Source of the DNA: Rummeliibacillus pycnus
GTDB lineage: Bacteria > Bacillota > Bacilli > Bacillales_A > Planococcaceae
Reading direction: 5' to 3'
NCBI RefSeq assembly: GCF_002884495.1
Contig: NZ_KZ614145.1
Location: 3,176,423-3,240,422, forward strand
Length of the DNA stretch: 64,000 nt
Part shown: one piece after another, positions 1-8,330 of the stretch
Layout: every line of letters begins with the position of its first letter
Position numbering within the stretch: the stretch's first letter is position 1
Notes under the pieces: model-generated
Seen by the model: the letters and a program-made list of their open reading frames with translations, nothing else
Databases searched by the model: none
Told to the model about the DNA's origin: nothing
Position numbers and translations under genes: made by a program

Positions 1-786
1 TGCAACATCACAAGCATGAAGCGTTACGACCATATCAACAGAAGTCTCATTATTATAATTATTAATATCTCCAACTAAAAATTCAAGTTGACCGTACTGC
101 AGGTCTTTTGCAATTTTTGAACATTCCTCAATAACTTCTTTTTTCAAATCAAGACCTGTCACACGAATATCTAATCCTTGTTCAACTTTTAAGTAATGAT
201 AGAGAGCAAATGTTAAATATGATTTTCCAGAGCCAAAATCTAAAATACGTATTGTACGATTCTTTGGTAAGTAGTCAAGTGAATCGTGGATAAATTCGAT
301 AAAGCGGTTAATCTGCTTAAATTTATCATATTTCTGCTTTTTCACTTTGCCTTCGGGAGATTGAACACCCAGGCGAATTAAGAATGGATACGGTTGTTCA
401 GGATCCAGTAAATAATTTTTCTTACGGTTATGTGCTAAATTCACTGTTTTCTTTTCCGTTTTTTCAGCTTTCCATAGTACTTTATTTTTCTTAGAAAGTT
501 GAACGTGAACTTTTTCAGAGATAAATTCTCCTTGGAATTGGCGAAATTGCTCAAATAAATTATTTAAATGATTTCCTATCAAAGATAGGGGGATATTTTC
601 ATGTTTTAAAACACGTTCAAATTGATATTCTAATTGAACATGGTAGCTTCCTTTTAGTTTAATTGGTTTCAGCTTAACACGTTTTAAATCACTAGATTTT
701 GTACGTGGTTGGCTGATAGTAGCTGATATAAGTTCTTCTTTCAATAAGTATTCCAGCAATAGTTGTTTCATTTCACTAAAATCCAT
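1..786 (-). CDS. Class I SAM-dependent methyltransferase, METTL25/Methyltransf_32-like (partial, C-terminus off window)
   Basis: Reading leftward from an ATG at 786, the frame stays open for 262 codons to the window edge, so the C-terminus is missing. The first 170 residues or so have no motif I recognise. At about residues 181-190 lies a SAM-binding motif I (ILDFGSGKSYLTFAL), and the visible end carries TLHACDVA, the conserved acidic/cysteine signature of the Methyltransf_32 family, which includes human METTL25 and bacterial proteins of unknown substrate. An AAGGCGA ribosome site precedes the ATG. The gene lies downstream of the transporter gene on the same strand, 82 bases apart, and could be co-transcribed. 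The family call is fairly secure; the substrate is unknown. Confidence 0.8.
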   Translation of the reverse strand, partial: MDFSEMKQLLLEYLLKEELISATISQPRTKSSDLKRVKLKPIKLKGSYHVQLEYQFERVLKHENIPLSLIGNHLNNLFEQFRQFQGEFISEKVHVQLSKKNKVLWKAEKTEKKTVNLAHNRKKNYLLDPEQPYPFLIRLGVQSPEGKVKKQKYDKFKQINRFIEFIHDSLDYLPKNRTIRILDFGSGKSYLTFALYHYLKVEQGLDIRVTGLDLKKEVIEECSKIAKDLQYGQLEFLVGDINNYNNETSVDMVVTLHACDVA

Positions 787-868
787 TATCTGTCGCCTTC
801 TTTATCATTTAATCATTGGCATAAGTGTATCATAATTTTGGATTTTCTAAACTGAGAAGGAAGATTTG

Positions 869-2254
869 CTACTTTTTATCGATATACGAAAGTGTTTTAC
901 CAGTCCAACCTGCAATGACAGTTAGTATTGGAGAGAGCAGGCAGAATAGTGCGAAAGGGAAGTACTCCCAAGTAGAAACAGATAACACCTTTGTGATGAA
1001 TATCCCGCATACACTCCATGGGACAAGTGGGTTTACAACTGTTCCTGCATCTTCTGCAACTCGTGCTAAGTTTTTGTTTTTTAAACCTAGTTTTTGAAAT
1101 TGTGATTGGAATGCTTGTCCGGTTAATAAGATAGAAAGGTATTGTTCTCCGATTAGTGTATTCACACCAATTGCGGTTAATGCTGCACCTGTAATAACAG
1201 AACCGACACTTTTGAATAGTTTCTCAACACGTAATAGTAGTGTTTGGATGATCCCTAAAGTAAACAAAAGGCCGCCCATACTTAGAGCTAAAATAACAAG
1301 TCCTACTGTAAACATCATGCTATTAATGCCCCCGCGTGTTAAAAGGGAATCGATCGCTTTGTTACCGGTTTGAGATGTAAATCCATTAAATAGAATGTTC
1401 AACACTTCACCAAATCCATAGTGATGGTGGAAATAAGAAACCAATATAGCAACAACTGTACTTGCAGCTAATGTTAAAATTGCAGGTGCTTTTTTCAATG
1501 CCATTATAATAAGTACTACAAGAGGAAGTAATGTGTACCAATGAATCATACCAGTTGACATTAAACCATCTTGGAAAGTTTTGATTTTATGTGTATTTTG
1601 TAATACTTTGGTTGGTGACAAAATAGCGTATACAATTAATGAAAGAATAAGTGCAGGAATGGTTGTCCAACACATATTCTTAATATGTTCAAATAAATCA
1701 ACGCCCATTATAGTAGACGACAGATTACAGGTATCCGATAAAGGAGACATTTTATCTCCAAAGAATGCTCCTGATACAATTGCCCCAGCAGTAATAGCAA
1801 GTGAGATATCCATCGCACTAGCCATACCGATAAAAGCAACACCTACAGTTGCTGTTGTCGTAAGGGAGCTACCAATCGCAATACCGACTATACAAGTAAC
1901 GATAAAAACAACTGCATAGAAGAAATGTGGAGTAATCGATTCAAACCCTAAATAAATAAGTGTAGGAATTGTGCCGCTCATAATCCAACTACTGATTAAC
2001 GTACCAATAAAGAAGAAAATGAAAATTGCGCCAAGTCCTGCTGACGCACCTTCTACTAATCCATTTTCCAAATCTTTATAAGATACCTTTTTATATAGAC
2101 CATATCCCATCAGTATAAGAATAGCTATTAAGATAGGCATATGTGGAACAGAATTAAAGCCAGCAATACAAAATGTCATAGTAGCAATAATTAAAATGAT
2201 TAAGATGAGTGCTTCAAAAAAGGAAGGTGTCATCTTGGCTTGAATATGAAACAT
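869..2254 (-). CDS. nhaC: NhaC-family Na+/H+ antiporter-like transporter (possibly an amino-acid transporter)
   Basis: A 461-residue polytopic membrane protein of the NhaC family, close to the usual 450-470 residues. Hydrophobic segments run throughout, with the family hallmark GDKMSPLSDTCNLSS near residue 165 and EDAGTVVNPLVPWSVCG near residue 400. NhaC members exchange Na+ for H+ or couple Na+/H+ to organic substrates (MleN is malate/lactate). A GGAGGAGG ribosome site lies 7 bases before the ATG. The gene is preceded by a T-box riboswitch, which normally controls amino-acid genes, so the true cargo may be an amino acid; comparative genomics has proposed tyrosine for T-box-linked NhaC/YheL proteins. 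Family assignment is firm, cargo is inference. Confidence 0.88.
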   Translation of the reverse strand: MFHIQAKMTPSFFEALILIILIIATMTFCIAGFNSVPHMPILIAILILMGYGLYKKVSYKDLENGLVEGASAGLGAIFIFFFIGTLISSWIMSGTIPTLIYLGFESITPHFFYAVVFIVTCIVGIAIGSSLTTTATVGVAFIGMASAMDISLAITAGAIVSGAFFGDKMSPLSDTCNLSSTIMGVDLFEHIKNMCWTTIPALILSLIVYAILSPTKVLQNTHKIKTFQDGLMSTGMIHWYTLLPLVVLIIMALKKAPAILTLAASTVVAILVSYFHHHYGFGEVLNILFNGFTSQTGNKAIDSLLTRGGINSMMFTVGLVILALSMGGLLFTLGIIQTLLLRVEKLFKSVGSVITGAALTAIGVNTLIGEQYLSILLTGQAFQSQFQKLGLKNKNLARVAEDAGTVVNPLVPWSVCGIFITKVLSVSTWEYFPFALFCLLSPILTVIAGWTGKTLSYIDKK

Positions 2255-2281
2255 GATATTTCCTCCTCCAATATTAAACGT

Positions 2282-2525
2282 AAAAAAACCTTCAATCCCA
2301 TCAAAAGGGACGAAGGATCACTCCGCGGTACCACCCTAATTGTCAAAATTACTTTGACCACTTCATAAGGTTCAAGTTTTACTAATGGTGTAATTCAATG
2401 TTGTAATAACCTAGACTTTCAGCAACCGTCTAGTCTCTATTTGCTGTTACTTATAACACTACAGTTGGTCCATCACTTGATATATACTTTTTCGCTTCAA
2501 CGCGTTGAAGCTATAAAGTATTTTA
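2282..2525 (-). promoter_or_regulatory. T-box riboswitch leader upstream of nhaC (probable Tyr specifier)
   Basis: On the minus strand the conserved T-box core GGGTGGTACCGCG reads at 2323-2336 and can pair with tRNA acceptor ends. Upstream are the AGAGA bulge and the distal-loop motif GGTTGCTGAAAG of stem I. The specifier-loop side reads GAATTACACC; TAC at 2390-2392 followed by A fits a tyrosine specifier, with TTA (Leu) the alternative register. The competing intrinsic terminator, a CCTTC..TCCC/GGGA..GAAGG stem, lies at 2289-2316 with a seven-T run at 2282-2288. The 5' end is approximate. Confidence 0.93.
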
Positions 2526-2660
2526 ACATGTTTTAATATCTAGTCAATACATTTGACGTAATTAATATATTTTAAATAGAAAATTTATATAAAAAAATAG
2601 ATGTTAGGTAGCATATGCATATAAATTTGGATTTTTACTGTGCACATGACTATTAATTTT

Positions 2661-2710
2661 AAAATACAAGGAGCTGCCCAAAATTACCTTTGGACAACTC
2701 CTTGTATTTT
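2661..2710 (-). terminator. Rho-independent terminator of lutR
   Basis: A 22-bp near-perfect inverted repeat with a 6-base loop, AAAATACAAGGAG at one end and its complement at the other. The two mismatches become G-U pairs only in the minus-strand RNA, which points to lutR (minus strand) as the terminated transcript. Confidence 0.8.
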
Positions 2711-2718
2711 GCAGGTAG

Positions 2719-3450
2719 CTATTTTTGAATAGGATGAGTTTCTTTATAATACTTCATTAGAATATTTTCAACATTTTCAAGATGCGAAAACATAGCTTGT
2801 TTTGCCTTTTCTTCATCTTGTTCTACAATTGCATCGTAAATCTGTGTATGTTCTTTGAATAAGTTTTCACGGGTGGTTTGCTTAGAATATAACCAAATTC
2901 TCCTAGTTTCTTTCATGGTTTCGAACATCAAACCAGATACTTGATCTAAGAAAATTGAAAGAATAGGGTTATGAGATGCTGTAGAAATTGCAGTATGGAA
3001 CTCAAAGTCTACTTTTTCCCCTAGCTCTCCATCATCTTGTAATTGGCTCATTTCATTTAAAATGTTTTGTAATGTTGCTAAATCCTCGTCTGTTCTATTA
3101 CGAGCAGCAGAACTAACTGTACCTACCTCGATAATTTTTCGTACTTCTAAAAGATTGGATATATCATCTTTATTCATCAGAATCGCAGTAGATAGTGGAA
3201 AAACCATATGATTTGCATCAAATGATTTAACAAAAGTTCCTTCCCCTTGTTTTATATCAACCAATCCCATTGCTTTCAGGGCGGATAATGCTTCTCTTAT
3301 TGCAGAACGGCTAACTTGGAAATTTTCTGCAAGTTGTTGAACAGAGTCGAGGCGATCCCCTGGCTTTAGTGAGCCAGTTCGAATCATTTCATGTAAAGCT
3401 TCTGCCACTTCTTCGTATAATTTTTTTGCTTTTATCTGCTTGTATTTCAA
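2719..3450 (-). CDS. lutR: GntR/FadR-type lactate regulator LutR (LldR)
   Basis: 243 residues, typical for the FadR subfamily of GntR regulators. The winged helix-turn-helix occupies about residues 10-75 (LYEEVAEALHEMIRTGSLKPGD, then SRSAIREALSALKAMGLVDIKQGEGTFV) and the rest is an alpha-helical FCD ligand-binding domain with metal-type histidines (FEFHTAISTASHNP). Translation starts at TTG 3450 behind GAGGTGAAG. The gene diverges from the lactate permease at 3709, and the intergenic region holds a TCATC-A-GATGA palindrome, the operator reported for B. subtilis LutR. By homology it represses lactate genes when lactate is absent. The lutABC oxidation genes are not in this window. Very likely LutR. 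Confidence 0.9.
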   Translation of the reverse strand: MKYKQIKAKKLYEEVAEALHEMIRTGSLKPGDRLDSVQQLAENFQVSRSAIREALSALKAMGLVDIKQGEGTFVKSFDANHMVFPLSTAILMNKDDISNLLEVRKIIEVGTVSSAARNRTDEDLATLQNILNEMSQLQDDGELGEKVDFEFHTAISTASHNPILSIFLDQVSGLMFETMKETRRIWLYSKQTTRENLFKEHTQIYDAIVEQDEEKAKQAMFSHLENVENILMKYYKETHPIQK

Positions 3451-3564
3451 AATAGCTTCACCTCATGAACACTTAAATTCACCGTTGTAGCTCCATTATA
3501 CACAATATTTCTCTTAATCGTGTTTCTTTTCTTAAATAAAAAGTTGTCTTTCTGTCAAAAAATA

Positions 3565-3618
3565 TTGAATTTAATAAATTTTGAAAATATAATCATAAAC
3601 ATAGAGTCATCAGATGAC
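3565..3618 (+). promoter_or_regulatory. lutP promoter with LutR operator
   Basis: -35 TTGAAT at 3565-3570, 17-base spacer, -10 TATAAT at 3588-3593. Just past the expected transcription start lies a perfect palindrome GTCATC-A-GATGAC at 3606-3618, containing TCATC-N1-GATGA as described for LutR. Binding there would block initiation or early elongation of lutP. Confidence 0.8.
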
Positions 3619-3708
3619 CTAATATCCGCATTTTTTTAGAATATAGGGAGATATGCAAAATGTTTAGGGGTATGTAAAGAAATTACAAATAATCGAGGGG
3701 GATAAAAA

Positions 3709-5409
3709 ATGACATTTACACAAGATTTTAAAGCGGTTGGAGGAAGTTTAGGATGGTCAGCTGTTGTAGCGGTACTGCCAATTCTCTACTTTTTTTGGGC
3801 TTTAGTTTTTAAGAAAATGAAAGGCTATATAGCCGGATTAACGACACTTCTTGTTTCTTTAGTTTTAGCTGTAATCGCTTTCAAAGTGCCGGTTGGAATT
3901 TCAATTATGTCTGCTTCACAGGGTGCTGTTTATGGACTACTTCCAATAGGCTGGATTATTATCACATCGGTATTTCTTTATAATTTAACCGTGAAAACAG
4001 GAAATTTTAATATTATCCGTCACTCTGTCCTCTCTATTACTGAGGATCGACGAATTCAAGCATTATTGGTTGCTTTTTCATTTGGAGCTTTTCTTGAAGG
4101 AGCTGCTGGATTTGGTGCACCAGTTGCTATCTCTGCAGCACTATTAGTTGGCCTTGGATTTAATCCGTTATATGCAGCAGGACTTTGCTTAATTGCCAAT
4201 ACTGCACCAGTTGCTTTTGGTGCAATTGGTGTTCCAATTACTGCAATGGAGGGACCAACAGGAATTGCTGCAACTGAAATCTCCAAAGTTGTAGGACGCC
4301 AGTTACCGTTACTATCTGTATTTCTTCCGTTTTTCTTGATTGTTATTATGGCTGGACTAAAGAAAGCTGTGGAAGTTTTACCAGCTGTGTTGGTTTCAGG
4401 TATCTCATTTGCACTAACACAATTTTTAACTTCAAATTATTTAGGACCTGAATTACCAGATGTTCTATCAGCATTGGTATCCTTAGTCGCTTTAGCAGTT
4501 TTTATGAAATTTTGGCAACCCAAAACAATTTATCGCTTTAAATCAGAACAGGAAACGGCAGCAACAGTCGATACAATTCATACTGAGAGTAAATCACAAG
4601 GAGACTCATATAATAGTGGTCAAATCTTAAAAGCATGGTCTCCGTTTATTATTTTGACTGGGTTTATATCTATTTGGGGGATTCCAACGATAAAATTAGC
4701 ATTAACCGGTCACTATGAAGGAACGAACTTTCTTTTAAAAGGTGTAAATGTACTTGGACATGCACTTACATTTATGCCGGAAGTTCCTTTACTGAATAAT
4801 AAAGTGATCAGTGGTACTTCACATGAACCAATTGCAGCTGTGTATAAGTTAGAATTATTAGGAGCAGCAGGAACAGCTATTCTTTTGGCTGCCATTGTAA
4901 CGAAATTTGTCTTCAAAATTTCATGGAACAAATGGATTGTAACATTTGTTGAAACAATCAATGAAATCAAATATCCAATCATCACAATTTGCGCTGTTGT
5001 TGCTTATGCATATGTTACAAATACTGCTGGAATGACTACTACACTAGGATTGGTGTTAGCTAAAACAGGTGAGCTTTTCCCATTCTTTTCACCAGTTCTA
5101 GGGTGGCTAGGGGTATTCATCACAGGTTCAGATACTTCTTCAAACGTGTTATTTGCAAAACTTCAACAAGTTACCGCAGGGTCTGTTGGAATGGATCCAT
5201 TACTATCGTTAGCCGCAAATTCATCCGGTGGTGTTACAGGGAAAATGATTTCTCCACAATCAATCGCTGTTGCTACAGCAGCTGTAGGTCTTGCCGGCAA
5301 AGAATCTGAATTACTGAGGTTTACATTAAAATATAGTGTAATCTTATTAGTTGTTATTTGTATCATTACATTTCTACAAAGTAACGTCTTATCATGGATG
5401 CTGCCTTAA
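3709..5409 (+). CDS. lutP: L-lactate permease LutP (LctP family)
   Basis: 566 residues with about a dozen or more hydrophobic segments, the normal size of the lactate permease family (LctP/LldP/LutP, Pfam Lactate_perm). Family signatures visible include the GAFLEGAAGFGAPVAISAAL stretch near residue 125 and SGTSHEPIAAVYK followed by GVFITGSDTSSNVLFAKLQ in the C-terminal half. It imports lactate, probably with H+, across the cytoplasmic membrane. Start is ATG after CGAGGGGG. The gene diverges from lutR and has the operator in front, so induction by lactate through LutR is expected. Glycolate is a possible second substrate, as for other LctP proteins. Confidence 0.93.
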   Translation: MTFTQDFKAVGGSLGWSAVVAVLPILYFFWALVFKKMKGYIAGLTTLLVSLVLAVIAFKVPVGISIMSASQGAVYGLLPIGWIIITSVFLYNLTVKTGNFNIIRHSVLSITEDRRIQALLVAFSFGAFLEGAAGFGAPVAISAALLVGLGFNPLYAAGLCLIANTAPVAFGAIGVPITAMEGPTGIAATEISKVVGRQLPLLSVFLPFFLIVIMAGLKKAVEVLPAVLVSGISFALTQFLTSNYLGPELPDVLSALVSLVALAVFMKFWQPKTIYRFKSEQETAATVDTIHTESKSQGDSYNSGQILKAWSPFIILTGFISIWGIPTIKLALTGHYEGTNFLLKGVNVLGHALTFMPEVPLLNNKVISGTSHEPIAAVYKLELLGAAGTAILLAAIVTKFVFKISWNKWIVTFVETINEIKYPIITICAVVAYAYVTNTAGMTTTLGLVLAKTGELFPFFSPVLGWLGVFITGSDTSSNVLFAKLQQVTAGSVGMDPLLSLAANSSGGVTGKMISPQSIAVATAAVGLAGKESELLRFTLKYSVILLVVICIITFLQSNVLSWMLP

Positions 5410-5482
5410 AAATATTATGTATAAGACTAGTTTATATTTTTTGATTAGGAAACAGTAATATTATCGATGTTTTAATTGACCG

Positions 5483-5534
5483 ATGCCGAGCCCCGGTAAC
5501 GTTTTTATGGGTTCTCGGCTGCGGTTTTTCGTTA
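5483..5534 (+). terminator. Probable terminator after lutP
   Basis: GCCGAG at 5484-5489 pairs with CTCGGC further on, around a GGTAACGTTTTTAT loop, and is followed by GCGGTTTTTCG. The stem is GC-rich but the T-run is short, so termination strength is uncertain. Confidence 0.6.
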
Positions 5535-5887
5535 TTATTTGACCAAAAAACAATAGCCATTTCAAGTTACATAATAAGTTAGTTCTTTACATAAGAAGTA
5601 ATGCTTCACTTAATTAGAATATTGTTTGCAATATACATCCGTATACAATTTAAATGTATAAAGTTTTCTTAAATTAATAGTAAAAATGAATAAATAATCA
5701 TCTATTTTTAAGGTTATTAATAACTGAATAATATGATAGTATAGAATATACAGAACTCTATTAAATAATTAGAGTGGTGTGAAATTTAAAAAGTATTCAT
5801 CTTTAATTTCTGTAGAGTGCCTCTTATATTGCAATTATAGGAAGTTAAGCTGGATATAAAATAGAATAATGCAAAGGGGGAGTCTAT
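5535..5887. other. AT-rich intergenic region before putP
   Basis: No gene is supported in this 353-base stretch. It contains a small hairpin with six-base arms, ACTCTA-N9-TAGAGT at 5755-5775, about 110 bases before putP, and several TATA-like -10 candidates near 5735-5750. I cannot identify a regulator site. Confidence 0.5.
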
Positions 5888-7375
5888 ATGTCCGACAATA
5901 TGTTTCAATTAGTAGCAATTCTTATTTATATGATTGCGATGTTGGTCATTGGTTGGTATGCCTTTCGGAAGACGTCCAATTTAACGGATTACATGTTAGG
6001 AGGACGATCGTTAGGGCCGGCTGTTACTGCTTTAAGTGCTGGAGCAGCAGATATGTCAGGTTGGCTATTAATGGGTTTACCAGGGGCTATTTATGCAAGC
6101 GGTTTAATTGAAGCTTGGATTGCCATCGGATTAACTGTTGGAGCCTATTTAAACTGGCTGTTTGTAGCACCACGATTACGTATGTATACACAAGTTTCTA
6201 ATGATTCGATTACCATTCCGAGTTATTTAGATAATCGATTAAAAGATAAAACAAAATTACTAAGAATTGCATCTGGTCTCATCATTTTAGTATTCTTCAC
6301 TTTCTACGTATCTTCGGGAATGGTAGCTGGTGGAGTATTCTTTGAAAGTTCATTTGGTTATAACTACCATACAGGTTTATTGCTTACTTCAGGTGTTGTA
6401 ATTGCATATACGCTATTTGGCGGCTTCTTAGCAGTAAGCTATACAGACTTTATACAAGGTCTTGTTATGTTTTTAGCATTGATTATTGTTCCGATTTTTG
6501 GATTATTCTTGACTGGGGGTTTTTCAGAAACGGCAACTTCGATCCACGAAGTCAATCCTAAATTGTTAAGCTTATTTTCAGGAGCTACGCTAACAGGTGT
6601 TATTTCAACGGTAGCTTGGGGGCTAGGTTATTTTGGACAGCCGCATATTATTGTTCGATTTATGGCGATAAAAAGTGTAAAAGAAACAAAACAAGCACGT
6701 CGTATAGGAATCGGATGGATGTTCTTGAGTTTGTTCGGTGCGATTGCTACTGCATTAGTAGGGATTGCGTATTATCACCAAAATGGCCTAACATTGAAAA
6801 ACCCTGAGACTGTATTTATAGCACTGGGTCAAATCCTATTCCATCCGTTTATAGCAGGAATTATGTTAGCTGCTATTTTAGCTGCAATCATGAGCACGAT
6901 TTCTTCACAATTAATCGTTACATCTTCTGCTTTAGTAGAAGATATCTATAAAGCAGTATTTAAAACAAACGCTTCAGATAAACAATATGTATTTTTGGGA
7001 CGAATGGCAGTCTTACTTGTTTCTGTTTTAGCAATGTATTTGGCTTGGGAACAAGACAATAAAATTCTAGATCTTGTATCATTTGCTTGGGCAGGATTTG
7101 GTGCAGCGTTTGGGCCAATCATCTTGTTAACACTTTACTGGAAAAAAATCACGAACTGGGGTGCTCTTGCAGGAATGATAACTGGTGCAGCAACTGCTTA
7201 TATATGGGGATCTAATGAGCATTTGCATGCAGCCTTGTATGAGATTGTGCCAGGTTTTATCATTTGTTTAGTTGTCGCAGTAATTGTTAGCCTAATTACG
7301 TATAAACCAAATCCAGAAATAGAAGATGAATTTGATAGAACGATAGAATTATTAGAACAAGAAAAAAGAGGGTAA
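5888..7375 (+). CDS. putP: Sodium/proline symporter PutP
   Basis: 495 residues, a member of the solute:sodium symporter (SSS) family with the 13-segment LeuT-like fold expected from its hydrophobicity. The N-terminus shows the PutP signature: GGRSLGPAVTALSAGAADMSGW at residues 39-60, in which the serine/aspartate residues of the Na+ and proline sites are conserved in the family, then PSYLDNR near residue 114. GYFGQPHIIVRFMA and ISSQLIVTSSALVEDIY are further SSS hallmarks. It imports proline with Na+ as nutrient or osmoprotectant; B. subtilis PutP and OpuE are close relatives and cannot be separated here. Start ATG after AAAGGGGGAG. The operon for proline breakdown is not adjacent. Confidence 0.92.
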   Translation: MSDNMFQLVAILIYMIAMLVIGWYAFRKTSNLTDYMLGGRSLGPAVTALSAGAADMSGWLLMGLPGAIYASGLIEAWIAIGLTVGAYLNWLFVAPRLRMYTQVSNDSITIPSYLDNRLKDKTKLLRIASGLIILVFFTFYVSSGMVAGGVFFESSFGYNYHTGLLLTSGVVIAYTLFGGFLAVSYTDFIQGLVMFLALIIVPIFGLFLTGGFSETATSIHEVNPKLLSLFSGATLTGVISTVAWGLGYFGQPHIIVRFMAIKSVKETKQARRIGIGWMFLSLFGAIATALVGIAYYHQNGLTLKNPETVFIALGQILFHPFIAGIMLAAILAAIMSTISSQLIVTSSALVEDIYKAVFKTNASDKQYVFLGRMAVLLVSVLAMYLAWEQDNKILDLVSFAWAGFGAAFGPIILLTLYWKKITNWGALAGMITGAATAYIWGSNEHLHAALYEIVPGFIICLVVAVIVSLITYKPNPEIEDEFDRTIELLEQEKRG

Positions 7376-7384
7376 AGGGGGCCC

Positions 7385-7430
7385 GCCTGTAGTTTGCAAC
7401 AAAATGCGGCTACAGGCTAATTTTTTCTAA
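7385..7430 (+). terminator. putP terminator
   Basis: GCCTGTAG pairs with CTACAGGC around a TTTGCAAC...GCGG loop and is followed by TAATTTTTTC, immediately downstream of putP. Confidence 0.75.
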
Positions 7431-7443
7431 GGGGTGGTAATAA

Positions 7444-8136
7444 ATGTTCGAGTTAGATCATGTCGTATATTTTACAACAAAAAGTCCAGCTCAGATTGCT
7501 CAAGAAGTTGCAATAGAAGGAATTCATCCAGTTATAGGTGGGCAACATTTACAATGGGGAACGTATAATGCGTTGTTATATACTAGAAATAGTTATATTG
7601 AATGGTTGGCAGTAGAAAATGCTGATATTGCAAAGATTGCGAACCAACCACTTGTAAAACAGTTACTTTATGATATTAATGATGGTGAAGGTTTTTATTC
7701 ATTATGCTTAAGGACCGATGATTTAAAAAGAAAAAACCTCTATTTTAGAAAACTGGGCTATCGGACAAGTGGAGTTATTCCAGCAGAGAGAAAAACAGCA
7801 GACGGTAAGATGATTCGATGGAATATGTTATTTATTGAACAAAAAATAGACGATTCGCTGCCATATCCATTTTTTATAGAATGGGAGCAACCTTTGCATG
7901 AAAGGTATGATGTATTAAAAGCAGATGGTACAATTCAAAAAGCAAATGTAGACCTGCAAATAGAGCGTTGTATTTTTAATGTGAAAGATGTCCAAAGAAA
8001 ATTGACGCAGTGGTCACGATTATTATCGCTACCTGCCAAAGAAAATACATTAAAATTAGCTAATACAACTTTTGTATTTCAACAATCGCTAGAAGGAAAA
8101 GAACGCCTTCAAACAATCGATATTGTGAAAGTTTGA
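7444..8136 (+). CDS. VOC-superfamily protein, glyoxalase-like (Glyoxalase_3 type)
   Basis: 230 residues. The start FELDHVVYFT and the segment GGQHLQWGTYNALLYTRNSYIEWLAVE match the glyoxalase-like domain class (Pfam Glyoxalase_3) of the vicinal-oxygen-chelate fold, usually about 220-280 residues. The early histidine (H6), the glutamate in YIEWLAVE and FIEWEQP are candidates for metal or substrate contacts by family analogy. Start ATG follows AAGGGGTGG. It lies alone between the putP terminator and its own terminator, so it is probably monocistronic. The reaction is unknown; no neighbour points to one. Confidence 0.75.
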   Translation: MFELDHVVYFTTKSPAQIAQEVAIEGIHPVIGGQHLQWGTYNALLYTRNSYIEWLAVENADIAKIANQPLVKQLLYDINDGEGFYSLCLRTDDLKRKNLYFRKLGYRTSGVIPAERKTADGKMIRWNMLFIEQKIDDSLPYPFFIEWEQPLHERYDVLKADGTIQKANVDLQIERCIFNVKDVQRKLTQWSRLLSLPAKENTLKLANTTFVFQQSLEGKERLQTIDIVKV

Positions 8137-8189
8137 GTTGTGTACATTTTTTATGATACGATAGGCATAACTTATAATATAGAGGACTA

Positions 8190-8222
8190 GGAGAGTAGAA
8201 TAGGTAATCTACTCTTTTTTTA
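8190..8222 (+). terminator. Terminator after the VOC gene
   Basis: AGAGTAGA/TCTACTCT inverted repeat with a TAGGTAA loop followed by seven Ts. Confidence 0.8.
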
Positions 8223-8330
8223 ATTAGGTGTGTTTAAACATTATATTTTGACATAGCCTAAAAGCTAGGGCCCGTTTTAATAGGCTGTGAAGGTAGATAT
8301 AAATGTAAGATTTGTGAAGGAGGAATATCT

